Source: Methanomicrobia archaeon DTU008 (GTDB taxonomy: Archaea; Thermoplasmatota; Thermoplasmata; Methanomassiliicoccales; Methanomassiliicoccaceae). Taken from it: 62,108 nt of DNA. The stretch spans positions 1 to 62,108 of the forward strand of contig LFRW01000022.1 in the NCBI GenBank assembly GCA_001512965.1, read 5' to 3'. The notes beneath the pieces are model-generated. The model made no database searches and had not been told where the DNA came from. It worked only from the letters and a program-made list of their open reading frames with translations. Made by a program: the position numbers and the translations under genes. Positions 1 to 8,349 of this stretch are shown here, in pieces (the first letter of the stretch is position 1; every line of letters starts with the position of its first letter).

Positions 1-148
1 CAGGAATGATGAAGCGATCAGGGCGGGGGCGTACGAACGCTTTGTATGCATCCGCCTCTACGTTCATCATTGCCGAAGAACGCGAGGCATGTGGTCGAAG
101 CGAGAGGCCTGGATCGACCCAGCGTATCAGGTCGGGGCCGTTCCACAT
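1..148 (-). CDS. Partial hypothetical protein running off the left edge
   Basis: The minus strand stays open from an ATG at 148 to the window edge, giving at least 49 codons. The readable part includes NVEADAYKAF and FVRPRPDRF, which look like ordinary protein, but no family is recognised. It would be divergent from the RavA-like gene at 267, with the AT-rich stretch 150-225 serving both. No strong ribosome site precedes the ATG. The opposite strand is also open here and codes for nothing recognisable, so the call is tentative. Confidence 0.35.
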   Translation of the reverse strand, partial: MWNGPDLIRWVDPGLSLRPHASRSSAMMNVEADAYKAFVRPRPDRFIIP

Positions 149-202
149 CCTCTTTTCATTCAATAATGTGCTTGGACCTGATGCGTACATTCATCAAGTA
201 AA

Positions 203-217
203 CTTATAGAGATATAT
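203..217 (+). promoter_or_regulatory. TATA-like element before the AAA ATPase gene
   Basis: The AT-rich run TTATAGAGATATATT lies about 50-60 nt before the ATG at 267 and is the best TATA-like element in the leader. Such a spacing would leave a short untranslated leader. No operator-like repeat is seen beside it. Confidence 0.4.
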
Positions 218-266
218 TCTCAATCTCGTAAAAGGCCTTAAAAACGCATTCCCGAACTGGTGTGAG

Positions 267-1688
267 ATGATGAGGGACAAACTGATAACGCTTCGAGATG
301 AGCTCAACGCGAAGTTCAAAGAAAGGGAGGATGAGATCGCAGGCTCCCTGTTGGCCTTGATCTCCGGAGAGCATGTGCTCTTCATCGGTCCCCCTGGAAC
401 CGCCAAGAGCATGCTTGCGAAGGACATGTGCAGCTGCATTGATGAGGGTACCTTCTTCTATTACCTTCTGACAAGATTCACAACCCCTGACGAGATCTTC
501 GGCCCCTTGTCTCTCAGCTCGTTGCAGTCGGATATCTTCAGCAGGAAGGTGGAGGGCTATCTGCCGACCGCCCACGTCTCCTTCCTGGATGAGATATTCA
601 AATCCAACTCATCCATCCTGAACTCCCTGCTCACCATCCTGAACGAGCGCAAATATCACAACGGATCCGCCATACTTGATGTGCCATTGATCACCGTGTT
701 CGGCGCATCCAACGAACTGCCGGAGGAGAACGAATCCCTGGAGGCGCTGTACGACCGCTTCCTGTTCCGCTACTTCGTTGAATATGTGCAGGATGAGTCG
801 AACTTCGTCGACATCGTTACCAGCAATCCAGAGGAGTTCAAGCCGTCGGTCAGGTTGACCATAGACGAACTTTGCTGCATGAAGGAACGGTCCGCCGACC
901 TGCCCATAGATGAAGAGGTGATCGAGGCCCTGGTCGCCCTTAGGAGGGAGTTCCGCAACACCGGCGTGATAGTCTCAGACCGCAGGTGGAAGAAGATCGC
1001 GCAGGTGCTACGCGTTGCCTCCTACGCACTGGAGCGGAAAAGTGTGGACCGTACGATGCTGATGCTGCTCCAACACATGATGTGGAAGCGGCCCGAGGAG
1101 CTTCCCACCCTGCGCAAGCTGCTACTGGATGTCGCCATCTCTGGAGGGGTGGACCTTGAGAGGAGCGAAAAGGACCTACGCGACCTCCATGCGTCCACAG
1201 TCCTGATCAAGGACTACGTTCTTCCCCAGCCGGTCACCTGCCCCATGTGCGAGAGGGTCTTCCACAAGTGGAAGGAGATGAAGGAACATGCCTCCCGCAA
1301 TCCTGACCACTACTATGTATTGCCGGGCAGCGAGGAGCAGTACCAGCTGAGCTCCGTGCGCACATCTCCCCGCCATCTTCCCAACCTGATCGACAAGTTC
1401 GCCTCCATGGGAAAGCCGGTCAAGCTGACCATGCCCGCGGACCAGAAGGACCTCTACCTGAACGAGACGGATGAGTTCGAAGAGACCCTCAAGCTCCTCG
1501 AGAAGGACCTTCAGGCAGAAAGGGCGGCCCTGGTGAAGAGATTGGATGAAAATATCTGGCTGTCAACGAAGGATCGAGAGGACATGCTTTATCACTACGA
1601 TGCCAAGACGAGGTCCATGAGCAACATGAAACGGCTGCTCCAGGAAACCAGGGAACTGATCGTGTCTGAAGAACTCCAGTCCACCTGA
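267..1688 (+). CDS. MoxR/RavA-type AAA+ ATPase with C-terminal zinc-finger motif
   Basis: A 473-residue MoxR-family AAA+ ATPase. Walker A is GPPGTAKS (residues 41-48) and Walker B is SFLDEI (about 105-110), followed by the MoxR-typical N-S-LLTILNER stretch. RavA/MoxR proteins act as chaperone-like ATPases on membrane or metal-containing complexes together with a von Willebrand A partner, and that partner follows after only 7 nt. An unusual extra is a C2H2-like motif, CPMCERVFHKWKEMKEH, near residues 325-341, not part of the usual RavA core. The start is either of two adjacent ATGs (267 or 270). The substrate is unknown. Confidence 0.85.
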   Translation: MMRDKLITLRDELNAKFKEREDEIAGSLLALISGEHVLFIGPPGTAKSMLAKDMCSCIDEGTFFYYLLTRFTTPDEIFGPLSLSSLQSDIFSRKVEGYLPTAHVSFLDEIFKSNSSILNSLLTILNERKYHNGSAILDVPLITVFGASNELPEENESLEALYDRFLFRYFVEYVQDESNFVDIVTSNPEEFKPSVRLTIDELCCMKERSADLPIDEEVIEALVALRREFRNTGVIVSDRRWKKIAQVLRVASYALERKSVDRTMLMLLQHMMWKRPEELPTLRKLLLDVAISGGVDLERSEKDLRDLHASTVLIKDYVLPQPVTCPMCERVFHKWKEMKEHASRNPDHYYVLPGSEEQYQLSSVRTSPRHLPNLIDKFASMGKPVKLTMPADQKDLYLNETDEFEETLKLLEKDLQAERAALVKRLDENIWLSTKDREDMLYHYDAKTRSMSNMKRLLQETRELIVSEELQST

Positions 1689-1695
1689 GGTCGCC

Positions 1696-3144
1696 ATGGC
1701 GGGTAACGAGGTGAGGTGGAAGAAGATCGCCAACGATGATGCGGTTCGTCTTGTCGTTGGCAAGCCCAGACGCATACCGCGGCGGCGGCGCGAAGAGATC
1801 GCGGCGATACTGGCGCAGGAACTGGTGGGCTCCCGGCAGATAGTGGACGTAAGGAAGCACGCCGCGCGCCATGGTGCCTTCCACATCCTGCTCAAGGCCT
1901 TGAAGGAGATCCCTGAATGGGATCGCCTGAGAGAGATATCGCTCAAGAGCGACATACTTGCCATCCTGGCCCTGCGATACATCGCCGGAACGACCTTTGA
2001 CATTCTGGACCGCACCTTCGAACTGCCGATCGAGACCGTCGCACAGCAGAGCTATGCGGGCCTGACCGAGCTGACGTTGAGCTCATGGCGACGCAAGGCC
2101 GACGACGATCTGCTGGTAAAAGGAGTGGACGAGGTCACGGCATCCGATGTCCGGGGGGAGGTCCCGGACATGCTGTCCAGGGCGTACCATGAGGGACTGT
2201 CCCGGGCAGTTGAGGAACTTGAGGTATATCAAGAGATGATCGCCCGGATGAAGGAGATGCTCCCCCAGGGCGGAGAGGAGGAGTCCATAGAGAGGGTCCT
2301 TCTTGAGTACTTGAGCAGGGTCAATCAGTTCTCCGAGCTCATGCGGAGGAGCAAAGAGCTGCAACGCATCATAGATCTGATGGGGAAGCTGGATGTTGAG
2401 TACGGAGGAGCGAGCAAGGAGACCCGCAGCTTCACGACCTCGGAAGCGTACGACATCGGACCGTCCAAGGACGTTCAGCATCTGGTGCCCGTGGAGTTGA
2501 TCAAGCTCAAGGTGCCTATCTTGCGGACGTTGTTCCTGTCGCAGATGCTGGAAGGTCAGCTGCTCACCTACCGACTGAGAGGCCTGGATTGGACCCAGGA
2601 GCCAGAACCTGAGCGGCGTGGCCCGGTGATTGCCCTCATCGATGCCTCGGGATCCATGAGCGGGGAGCCTGAGCTCATCGCCAAAGCGTTCATACTCATG
2701 CTCGCCAGGCGCATGGAGCGAGAAGGGAGGGACATCAAGGTCATTCTATTCGCATCTGAGGACTGGAAGCTGGAGCTCAATCTTGCGGACAAGAAGAAGG
2801 CTGCCAAGAGCCTGCTGGACACGGTATGCCGTCACTTCGAAGGGAATACGGACTTCAACTCAGCCCTACGCACCGGCCTGGAGGTTCTGAGCAAGAAGGA
2901 GTACCGAGGAGCGGACGTTCTGTTCTTCACCGACGGGGAATCGAAGGTTACCGACCAGAACCTGGTCGATGAATGGAAGGCGCTCCGCAGGCGGACCGGT
3001 TCGAGAATACTCACCCTGATCGTCGGCTCCGACCAGGCTGGAGGCCTGGAGGACCTGTCCGATAAGACATGGATACTTCCCACCAGCACCTGGGATGTGG
3101 AGGGCAGTCCATCGAACCTTATCCGGATAATCGCCGAGGGATGA
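1696..3144 (+). CDS. VWA-domain protein, ViaA-like partner of the AAA+ ATPase
   Basis: A 482-residue protein whose C-terminal third is a von Willebrand A domain with an intact MIDAS motif, DASGSMSG, near residues 314-321, and a second acidic site at FFTDGESK. The N-terminal part is helical and has no recognised domain, as in ViaA/CoxE-type proteins. It starts 7 nt after the ATPase gene behind a GAGGTC ribosome site, so the two are co-transcribed and probably form a complex. In E. coli, RavA-ViaA is linked to respiratory complexes; whether this pair serves Fpo or a metalloenzyme here is open. Confidence 0.85.
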   Translation: MAGNEVRWKKIANDDAVRLVVGKPRRIPRRRREEIAAILAQELVGSRQIVDVRKHAARHGAFHILLKALKEIPEWDRLREISLKSDILAILALRYIAGTTFDILDRTFELPIETVAQQSYAGLTELTLSSWRRKADDDLLVKGVDEVTASDVRGEVPDMLSRAYHEGLSRAVEELEVYQEMIARMKEMLPQGGEEESIERVLLEYLSRVNQFSELMRRSKELQRIIDLMGKLDVEYGGASKETRSFTTSEAYDIGPSKDVQHLVPVELIKLKVPILRTLFLSQMLEGQLLTYRLRGLDWTQEPEPERRGPVIALIDASGSMSGEPELIAKAFILMLARRMEREGRDIKVILFASEDWKLELNLADKKKAAKSLLDTVCRHFEGNTDFNSALRTGLEVLSKKEYRGADVLFFTDGESKVTDQNLVDEWKALRRRTGSRILTLIVGSDQAGGLEDLSDKTWILPTSTWDVEGSPSNLIRIIAEG

Positions 3145-3216
3145 AGCTCGATCGTAACTCATCAAGTGCAGACCTTCGACTGCCAGATAGGGTTCGGCAT
3201 GATGGGCGTGAGCGAA

Positions 3217-3235
3217 CACCGACGTTTCATCGGTG
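3217..3235. terminator. Stem-loop between convergent genes
   Basis: CACCGA and TCGGTG form a 6-bp stem around a 7-nt loop, lying between the ends of the ViaA-like gene and the glycosyltransferase gene. There is no clear T-run after it on either strand, so a terminator role is only suggested by position. Confidence 0.3.
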
Positions 3236-3259
3236 GGCGGATGCGCGCCCTTCCATCCC

Positions 3260-4291
3260 CTAACCCCTGCATGCCGCCTGCACGCCCTCTATCATGTCGA
3301 CCGCACCCGCCAGGCTCCTCTCCCAGGTTGGATGCGCCTCCCATCGTCTGCGGGCGGCACGGCCCATCTCCTCCCTCAAGTCGTCATCGGACAAGGCTTG
3401 AAGATATCTTGCCACTGCCGCGTGGTCTCCGGGCGGGACCAGAAAGCCCTCGCGGCCATTGGCGACCAGTTCCCTTGCTCCGCCCTCTTGTCCGGCGATC
3501 ACGGGAACGCCGAAGCCCATGGCCTCGAGCAACGCGATGCCGAACCCCTCATAGCGGGAGGGCGTCGCCATCACGTCTGCCTGGCAATATCGCTCCCACA
3601 TGTCCGCCATCGGAACTGGACCAAGGAAGCGCACCCTGTCTCGCATTGGGCCCCTCATTAGGCCTCCCAGGGAGCGGAAGAAGTCTTCGTCGACGATGGA
3701 GCCCACCACATCCAGTCGAAATGGGAAGGGCATGAGTTCGGAGAGGGCGGCCAATAGGACGTCCAGGCCCTTGACCGGATGGATGTTCCCAACATGAAGT
3801 ATCCGCAGATCGCTTCCCCCCGGCAGACGCGGCCTTGGCAGGACATGGTCCCTTCCCGGATAAGCGACGGTCGCAGGCGGAAGGAGGGGATGCAGGGAAC
3901 GGCAGGCGGCCAGGGTGGCATGGCTGGTGCATATCACTGCGTCGACGCCCTTCAGGAAGGATCGCTCCATCGCATGGACGGTTTCATTCGATGAGGCGAG
4001 GCAGGCGCTGAGATTGTGGACCAATGCGACCACTGACCGCTCCCTCGAAGCGTTCAGCCCAAGGAGCGATGGGTGGCACAGCTCATCCTGAACTACGATG
4101 TCCTGCTCGTTCATCCATGAACGTACCTTCCGGTCGGCATGTTCGTCCCTTTCCGTGCATGGGTCCCGATGCAGCGGGAACACGTTCACATGATGGCCCC
4201 GTCGGCGAAGTTCGCGCACCAGCATCCGGTCGTACAGATACCCGCCGCTCAGCTGTTCGAGATCGCCGTATACCATCAAGCCGACCTTCAT
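3260..4291 (-). CDS. GT4-family glycosyltransferase
   Basis: A 343-residue retaining glycosyltransferase of the GT-B fold. The N-terminal acceptor domain begins MKVGLMVYGDL with the glycine-rich LSGGYLYD loop. The C-terminal nucleotide-sugar domain has the EX7E motif (E248 to E256, in RYEGFGIALLEAMG) and GGARELV. The ATG at 4291 is chosen because it overlaps the stop of the upstream pterin synthase gene (ATGA), which indicates translational coupling; a longer frame upstream exists but would cover that gene. Sugar and acceptor are not readable from sequence. Its operon partners raise the possibility of a glycosylated pterin product. Confidence 0.85.
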   Translation of the reverse strand: MKVGLMVYGDLEQLSGGYLYDRMLVRELRRRGHHVNVFPLHRDPCTERDEHADRKVRSWMNEQDIVVQDELCHPSLLGLNASRERSVVALVHNLSACLASSNETVHAMERSFLKGVDAVICTSHATLAACRSLHPLLPPATVAYPGRDHVLPRPRLPGGSDLRILHVGNIHPVKGLDVLLAALSELMPFPFRLDVVGSIVDEDFFRSLGGLMRGPMRDRVRFLGPVPMADMWERYCQADVMATPSRYEGFGIALLEAMGFGVPVIAGQEGGARELVANGREGFLVPPGDHAAVARYLQALSDDDLREEMGRAARRRWEAHPTWERSLAGAVDMIEGVQAACRG

Positions 4292-4659
4292 CCGTCGGTC
4301 CTCATCCCGTACGATGCCCAGGCATCGTCGCTCTCCCATACCTTGACCGACACCCATTTCGCCGCGGGAAGCCGTGCGGCGGTCATGCCCCATATCACCC
4401 GGGCAAGGCTTTCCACCGAAGGAGGGGAGCCAGAGAACTCAGGCAGATCGTTGAGCACCTTACCTTCCAGTCGCCCCAGTGCGTCCTCGAGTGCGATCGC
4501 CATGGTGTCCAGGTCCACGAGATAGCCATTGTCATCGAGCTCCTCCCCGGTCGCCACCAGCTCCACGACGTAAGGGTGCGAGTGGACCTCCCCTTCAGGG
4601 CCATCGACATCGAAGAAATGCATGGCCGACAGCCTTCTGCGCAATCCTGTCCGATACAT
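4288..4659 (-). CDS. 6-pyruvoyltetrahydropterin synthase/QueD-family protein
   Basis: A 123-residue protein of the PTPS/QueD (T-fold) family. The three zinc-binding histidines are visible as SAMHFF (H14) and EVHSHPY (H27, H29), and the SPPSVESLARVIW stretch holds the conserved Glu near the C-terminus. The N-terminus is compact and the usual HGH is HSH. The family acts on dihydroneopterin triphosphate or related pterins. It sits in the middle of a coupled three-gene operon, sharing bases with the dehydrogenase stop and with the glycosyltransferase start. ATG at 4662 is an alternative start. The exact reaction is not known. Confidence 0.75.
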   Translation of the reverse strand: MYRTGLRRRLSAMHFFDVDGPEGEVHSHPYVVELVATGEELDDNGYLVDLDTMAIALEDALGRLEGKVLNDLPEFSGSPPSVESLARVIWGMTAARLPAAKWVSVKVWESDDAWASYGMRTDG

Positions 4660-5681
4660 CATTCCCCTCCATACGATAGCAGGGCCTGCACAAGCCCATC
4701 GTCGCCTCTGTCGATAAGCTCGTACGCCTCCCCCGCATCCTCCACGTTGAATCGATGGGTGACCAGGCGGGACGGACGTATCTGCCGAACCATGTTCCAG
4801 CTCAGCCGAAGGCGGCGCCCCTTGTCCCATCTGCCAGTGAGGGAAGGGGCGATGTTGCTCACCTGGCTTCCGATGATGCGGAGCCTTCGCCGGTGGAACA
4901 CCTCCCCGAAATGCGCCTGAGCGGCCTTGTTCCCATACCAGGAGCCGACCACCACCCGCCCTTCGAAGCCAGTGAGCCTCATGGCAGTGTCCAGAGCGTC
5001 GGGGTTGCCGGAGAGTTCGAAGGTCAGGTCGGCCCCTCGTGCGCCGAAGGGGCAGGCCTTGACCAGTTCTCCATAAGGCGCAATGTCCAGGCAGGCGTGG
5101 CACCCCATCTCCTTCGAGAGCCGCTTCCGCAAGGGGTGTTTCTCCACCGCGGTGAGAGAACCCAGCGGCATGAGGGCCAGAACGGCAGTGGTCAGCAGGC
5201 CTATCGCCCCCTGCCCAACCATCAGGACGTCCTCCCCGACCAGCGGTGCGCCGTCCATCACCAGGGAGACCGCCGTCTCCATGCTCGGAAGCATGACGGC
5301 GTCCTCGGCGCCCAGGTCCGTCGGGACGGGGATGAGCTGATCGGCGGGGGATGAGAAATAGCTCTCATGCGGGTGGAATGCGAACACAAGCCTGTCCTCC
5401 AGCTCCCTTGGGACGCCCGCACCTCGATCCACTACCTGGCCCACGGTCGCATAGCCATACTTGAACGGATACCTGGCCGATCCGCTCAGAGATGACAGGG
5501 TGGCGTCCAGCGGTATACCGTCATCAAGCTGATGTCGATAGAACAGCATCTCCGTCCCTGCACTTATGGCCGATACGATCGAGCGTACCAATACCTCGCC
5601 GGGGGCTGGAAGCGGAAGCCTCTCTTCCCTAACCTCAACCTGGCGTGGACCTATGAAGTATAGCGAACGGCGTTTCACCAC
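4659..5681 (-). CDS. Medium-chain dehydrogenase/reductase, BchC-like
   Basis: A 340-residue MDR-fold oxidoreductase. The Rossmann dinucleotide site is GQGAIG (156-161). The N-terminal GroES-like domain has SAISAGTEMLFYR in place of the usual catalytic zinc segment with Cys, so the standard alcohol-dehydrogenase zinc ligand is missing. This is a feature of the MDR subgroup that includes the bacteriochlorophyllide dehydrogenase BchC. It is the first gene of the operon with the pterin synthase and GT4 genes. The substrate is unknown; a side-chain oxidation or reduction on a pterin derivative is a guess from context only. Confidence 0.8.
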   Translation of the reverse strand: MVKRRSLYFIGPRQVEVREERLPLPAPGEVLVRSIVSAISAGTEMLFYRHQLDDGIPLDATLSSLSGSARYPFKYGYATVGQVVDRGAGVPRELEDRLVFAFHPHESYFSSPADQLIPVPTDLGAEDAVMLPSMETAVSLVMDGAPLVGEDVLMVGQGAIGLLTTAVLALMPLGSLTAVEKHPLRKRLSKEMGCHACLDIAPYGELVKACPFGARGADLTFELSGNPDALDTAMRLTGFEGRVVVGSWYGNKAAQAHFGEVFHRRRLRIIGSQVSNIAPSLTGRWDKGRRLRLSWNMVRQIRPSRLVTHRFNVEDAGEAYELIDRGDDGLVQALLSYGGE

Positions 5682-5827
5682 ATTACAATTCCAGCTTGCG
5701 GCACATCAATGTAACTATTGGGGGCTCGAGATCGTTCAGATCGGCCGCTCCTTCCGATCCAGTGCATCGTCATCGCTGCATCGCTCGCCGTCTAACTCTT
5801 AAATATTTGAGCATTGCTTCGCCAATC

Positions 5828-6472
5828 ATGGCCTCAGGATGTCGGATCGAGATCTCCTACATCGACCCGGAGACATATGCCGCGATAGTGAATCATGATC
5901 TTCGCAAGAGCATATTGCGCACGCTATACGCCATGACGATCGACGGACCGACAACGAAGCAGGAGCTGGCCGACCGCCTTGAGGTCGGATACCATCAACT
6001 ATCCTATCAGCTGACCCATCAGCTTCAAGAGTTCTGGAGGGTGAAGGAGGAGCGAAAGATCCGCGGTACGCGTCTTGAGCTCATCGAACCGAGCCATCCC
6101 AGCTCCGTGTTCATCACCCTGGGGCGAGACGGGAAGCTGTTCATGGTAGACCCGCTGGCGAACCTGTTCGGCCCGCTCTCCAATGTCGGAACGCGATGTG
6201 ACGGGTGCTCTCCCCAGGAAGCGAAGCGTTGCCTACTCCATGTCGAGAAAAGCCCAAGCTTCACGGGCCATCCGACCGATGAGGAGAAGAGGGTGTTGAG
6301 CAACAACGAACGAAATGAGCCGCTGAGGGCCATGGACCTGGCGATCGTCTGCGCGCTGCGCGGCGTATCCACAGGAAACCGATGCGTGGTCTCGATACCG
6401 TGCGAGAGCTGTCCCTTTCTGCGCAGAGCCATCCGCATCGAGGATGAGGTTCCTGTCAGTGGCAAACCATAA
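5828..6472 (+). CDS. Winged-helix regulator with a Cys-rich C-terminal domain
   Basis: A 214-residue protein with an ArsR-like winged helix near residues 18-75 (NHDLRKSILRTLYAM, then TKQELADRLEVGYHQLSYQL). The C-terminal half carries two Cys clusters, RCDGCSPQEAKRC and RCVVSIPCESCPF, that could bind a metal or Fe-S cluster. The ATG at 5828 is preferred because a TATA-like CTTAAATATT lies about 25 nt upstream, which fits a leaderless transcript. It is followed after 25 nt by a COG0523 GTPase gene, so it may be a metal- or redox-responsive regulator of that gene. The ligand is inferred, not shown. Confidence 0.7.
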   Translation: MASGCRIEISYIDPETYAAIVNHDLRKSILRTLYAMTIDGPTTKQELADRLEVGYHQLSYQLTHQLQEFWRVKEERKIRGTRLELIEPSHPSSVFITLGRDGKLFMVDPLANLFGPLSNVGTRCDGCSPQEAKRCLLHVEKSPSFTGHPTDEEKRVLSNNERNEPLRAMDLAIVCALRGVSTGNRCVVSIPCESCPFLRRAIRIEDEVPVSGKP

Positions 6473-6497
6473 AATTGCAGGTACCGTTTCACGAGGG

Positions 6498-7568
6498 ATG
6501 AGTGGAAGCAGTGGGATCACTAGATTCGCGGTCATAGGCGGTTACCTAGGCGCAGGAAAGACCACCCTCACGGTGGCACTTGCCAAGAGGCTCAAGGCGA
6601 TCGGGAAGAACGTGGCCATCATCACCAACGATCAAGGCCATGCGTTGGTGGACACCGAGTATGCCAGGGGATCCGGTTTCGATGTCAGAGAGGTCATGGG
6701 CTGCTTCTGCTCCACCTTCCCCGAGTTCGTCAAGAGCGCGCGTTCCCTGGTCCAGGTATCTAGACCAGATGTCATTCTGGCCGAGCCTATCGGGACGTCG
6801 ACCAACATACTGTCGTCCGTCGTCGACCCTCTTCGATGCCAATACCCCGAGGAGTTCAGCGTCGCACCGTTCATGGTCGTGGTGGATGGCAGCCGAGCCT
6901 CTCAGCTCTCCGGAGACAAGTTGATCCCGGCGCATCAGGTAAGGGAGGCGGAGATAGTGCTCCTCTCCAAGATCGACCTTCTGGACAAGGATGCGTTGAA
7001 GAAGGCGGAGGAATCCGTAGCGGCCGTGGCCCCCGACGCTGTCATCGTTCCCTATTCCGCCAGGACCGGGGAGGGGCTGGACGATGTGCTCGGGATAATC
7101 CAGTCTACCGACCTCAGCCGGAAGAAGATGGAGGGCGAGGATTACCGTCTGTTCTCTGCGGAAAAGGAGTCGATGTCATGGTTCTCCTCCACCGCCACGA
7201 TCGTGCCAAAGGGGCGGGTGGACGCTTACGGGATGACCACCTCCTTGCTTCGCGGGGTCGCGGATGCCTTCCCGACCGCAGAGGTCGCCCATGTCAAGGT
7301 AACGGTTCTGTCCGAACAGGCAGGGGCGAAGATGTCCCTGGTGGGTGATTCGGCCCAGGTCGACGGCTTGCGGGGCGGGCGCTACTTCAGCGACCCGGCT
7401 CGCCTGATAGTGAACGCCCGCATAACCGCACAGCCTCAACAGCTAGGCAGCACCATGCGGTCGATCATCTCCTCCCTCAAGGAAAAGTTCCCGATGGAGA
7501 TAGATGACCTCACGGAGTCTTGCTACTCTCCCCGCCCGTCCGCCCCGACCTTCTTCACCGGCTTGTGA
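6498..7568 (+). CDS. G3E GTPase of the CobW/COG0523 type
   Basis: A 356-residue P-loop GTPase. Walker A is GGYLGAGKTT near residues 14-23, followed by MGCFCS, a variant of the GCxCC metal-binding motif of COG0523 proteins, and SKID as the guanine-specificity motif. These proteins deliver metal ions or help cofactor insertion. The start is the ATG at 6498 with GAGGG directly before it. The C-terminal half is longer and more diverged than in the short COG0523 proteins. Linkage to a Cys-rich regulator supports a metal role; the target enzyme is unknown. Confidence 0.8.
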   Translation: MSGSSGITRFAVIGGYLGAGKTTLTVALAKRLKAIGKNVAIITNDQGHALVDTEYARGSGFDVREVMGCFCSTFPEFVKSARSLVQVSRPDVILAEPIGTSTNILSSVVDPLRCQYPEEFSVAPFMVVVDGSRASQLSGDKLIPAHQVREAEIVLLSKIDLLDKDALKKAEESVAAVAPDAVIVPYSARTGEGLDDVLGIIQSTDLSRKKMEGEDYRLFSAEKESMSWFSSTATIVPKGRVDAYGMTTSLLRGVADAFPTAEVAHVKVTVLSEQAGAKMSLVGDSAQVDGLRGGRYFSDPARLIVNARITAQPQQLGSTMRSIISSLKEKFPMEIDDLTESCYSPRPSAPTFFTGL

Positions 7569-7694
7569 TGCGGGGAAAAGGTCGTTGCCGCCGACCCTTC
7601 ATCGCGGCGGGATCACCGTCATCTGTCCGCCGTGGCGACAAAGCTTAAATGCGTCCGACCGAAGTATCAACTGGCTGGACAAAGAGGGATCGCC

Positions 7695-8138
7695 ATGGTA
7701 GCGGTAGATGACATGAATCAGCGCATCCTCAAGCTTCTCAAGATGGACGGGAAGATGACGTACCGCGAGATCGCCTCGAAGCTTCGCCGCTCTCCGTCCA
7801 CGGTGAGGGACCGCATTAGGCGCATGGAGGATTACGGGGTCATTCTAGGTTACGCGACCATCGTCAACAACGAGCAGATGGGGGTGCATGCTGACGCCAT
7901 CGTCTTTGCCAATCTCTCTGAAGGGATAACCACGAAGGAGCTGCGCAAGCTCCAGGAAGTGGAAGGGGTCATGGAGGTGCTGATGGTAAGCGGCACCAAG
8001 AGGGTGATCATACGGATACACGCGACCGACAATCGCGCCCTAGATTCCATCATAAACAACGAGATCATCCCGCTTGGCCTTGAAGAGGTGGATGTGCGCA
8101 TCGTACTGGAGTCGCTGATGCGGTTCCCTGGCGTATAG
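7695..8138 (+). CDS. Lrp/AsnC-family transcription regulator
   Basis: A 147-residue Lrp/AsnC protein: N-terminal winged helix (DDMNQRILKLLKMDGKMTYREIA, then SPSTVRDRIRRME), followed by the alpha-beta RAM ligand domain with the VEGVMEVLMVSG core. Length and layout are standard. The ATG at 7695 is chosen because the HTH begins directly after it. A TATA-like GCTTAAAT lies about 50 nt upstream at 7642-7649. It is monocistronic, and two inverted repeats overlap its 3' end. The effector is probably an amino acid but cannot be read from sequence. Confidence 0.9.
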   Translation: MVAVDDMNQRILKLLKMDGKMTYREIASKLRRSPSTVRDRIRRMEDYGVILGYATIVNNEQMGVHADAIVFANLSEGITTKELRKLQEVEGVMEVLMVSGTKRVIIRIHATDNRALDSIINNEIIPLGLEEVDVRIVLESLMRFPGV

Positions 8139-8198
8139 GCCGGCTACCTGAAGTGTAGAAGTGAGGAGCTGAAACCGGCCTAGCGGGAATATTCCTGC
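8136..8198 (+). repeat. Two inverted repeats at the end of the lrp-like gene
   Basis: TAGGCCGG (8136-8143, overlapping the stop codon) is matched by CCGGCCTA (8175-8182). Directly after lies GCGGGAATATTCCTGC (8183-8198), which is self-complementary except for one G-T pair. They may act in transcript 3'-end formation or be a binding site. The rest of the gap up to 8350 holds only an AT-rich promoter, AATATTTATAAC near 8302-8313. Confidence 0.4.
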
Positions 8199-8349
8199 GA
8201 TTATTCTTAAATGAATTGAAAGTTCACATCCGTTCTGTGCACCCAGCATCGCGTTCGAAGCGCAGTCTCTACGATCCCATGCTAGTCTTAAGTATTATGA
8301 GAATATTTATAACGGCGACCGTAATGACCAGGTCTTCAGGTGCCCGGAG

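Noticed and set aside
6-209. Plus-strand frame of 67 codons at the left edge
   Set aside because: It covers the divergent promoter region, has no ribosome site and no recognisable sequence; the minus-strand frame is more protein-like.
3217-3235. Hairpin after the ViaA-like gene as an intrinsic terminator of bacterial type
   Set aside because: There is no T-run on either strand, so it is listed only with low confidence.
8136-8182. Read-through of the Lrp-like gene's TAG as pyrrolysine
   Set aside because: The frame stays open for only 14 codons before another TAG, and the Lrp protein is already full length.
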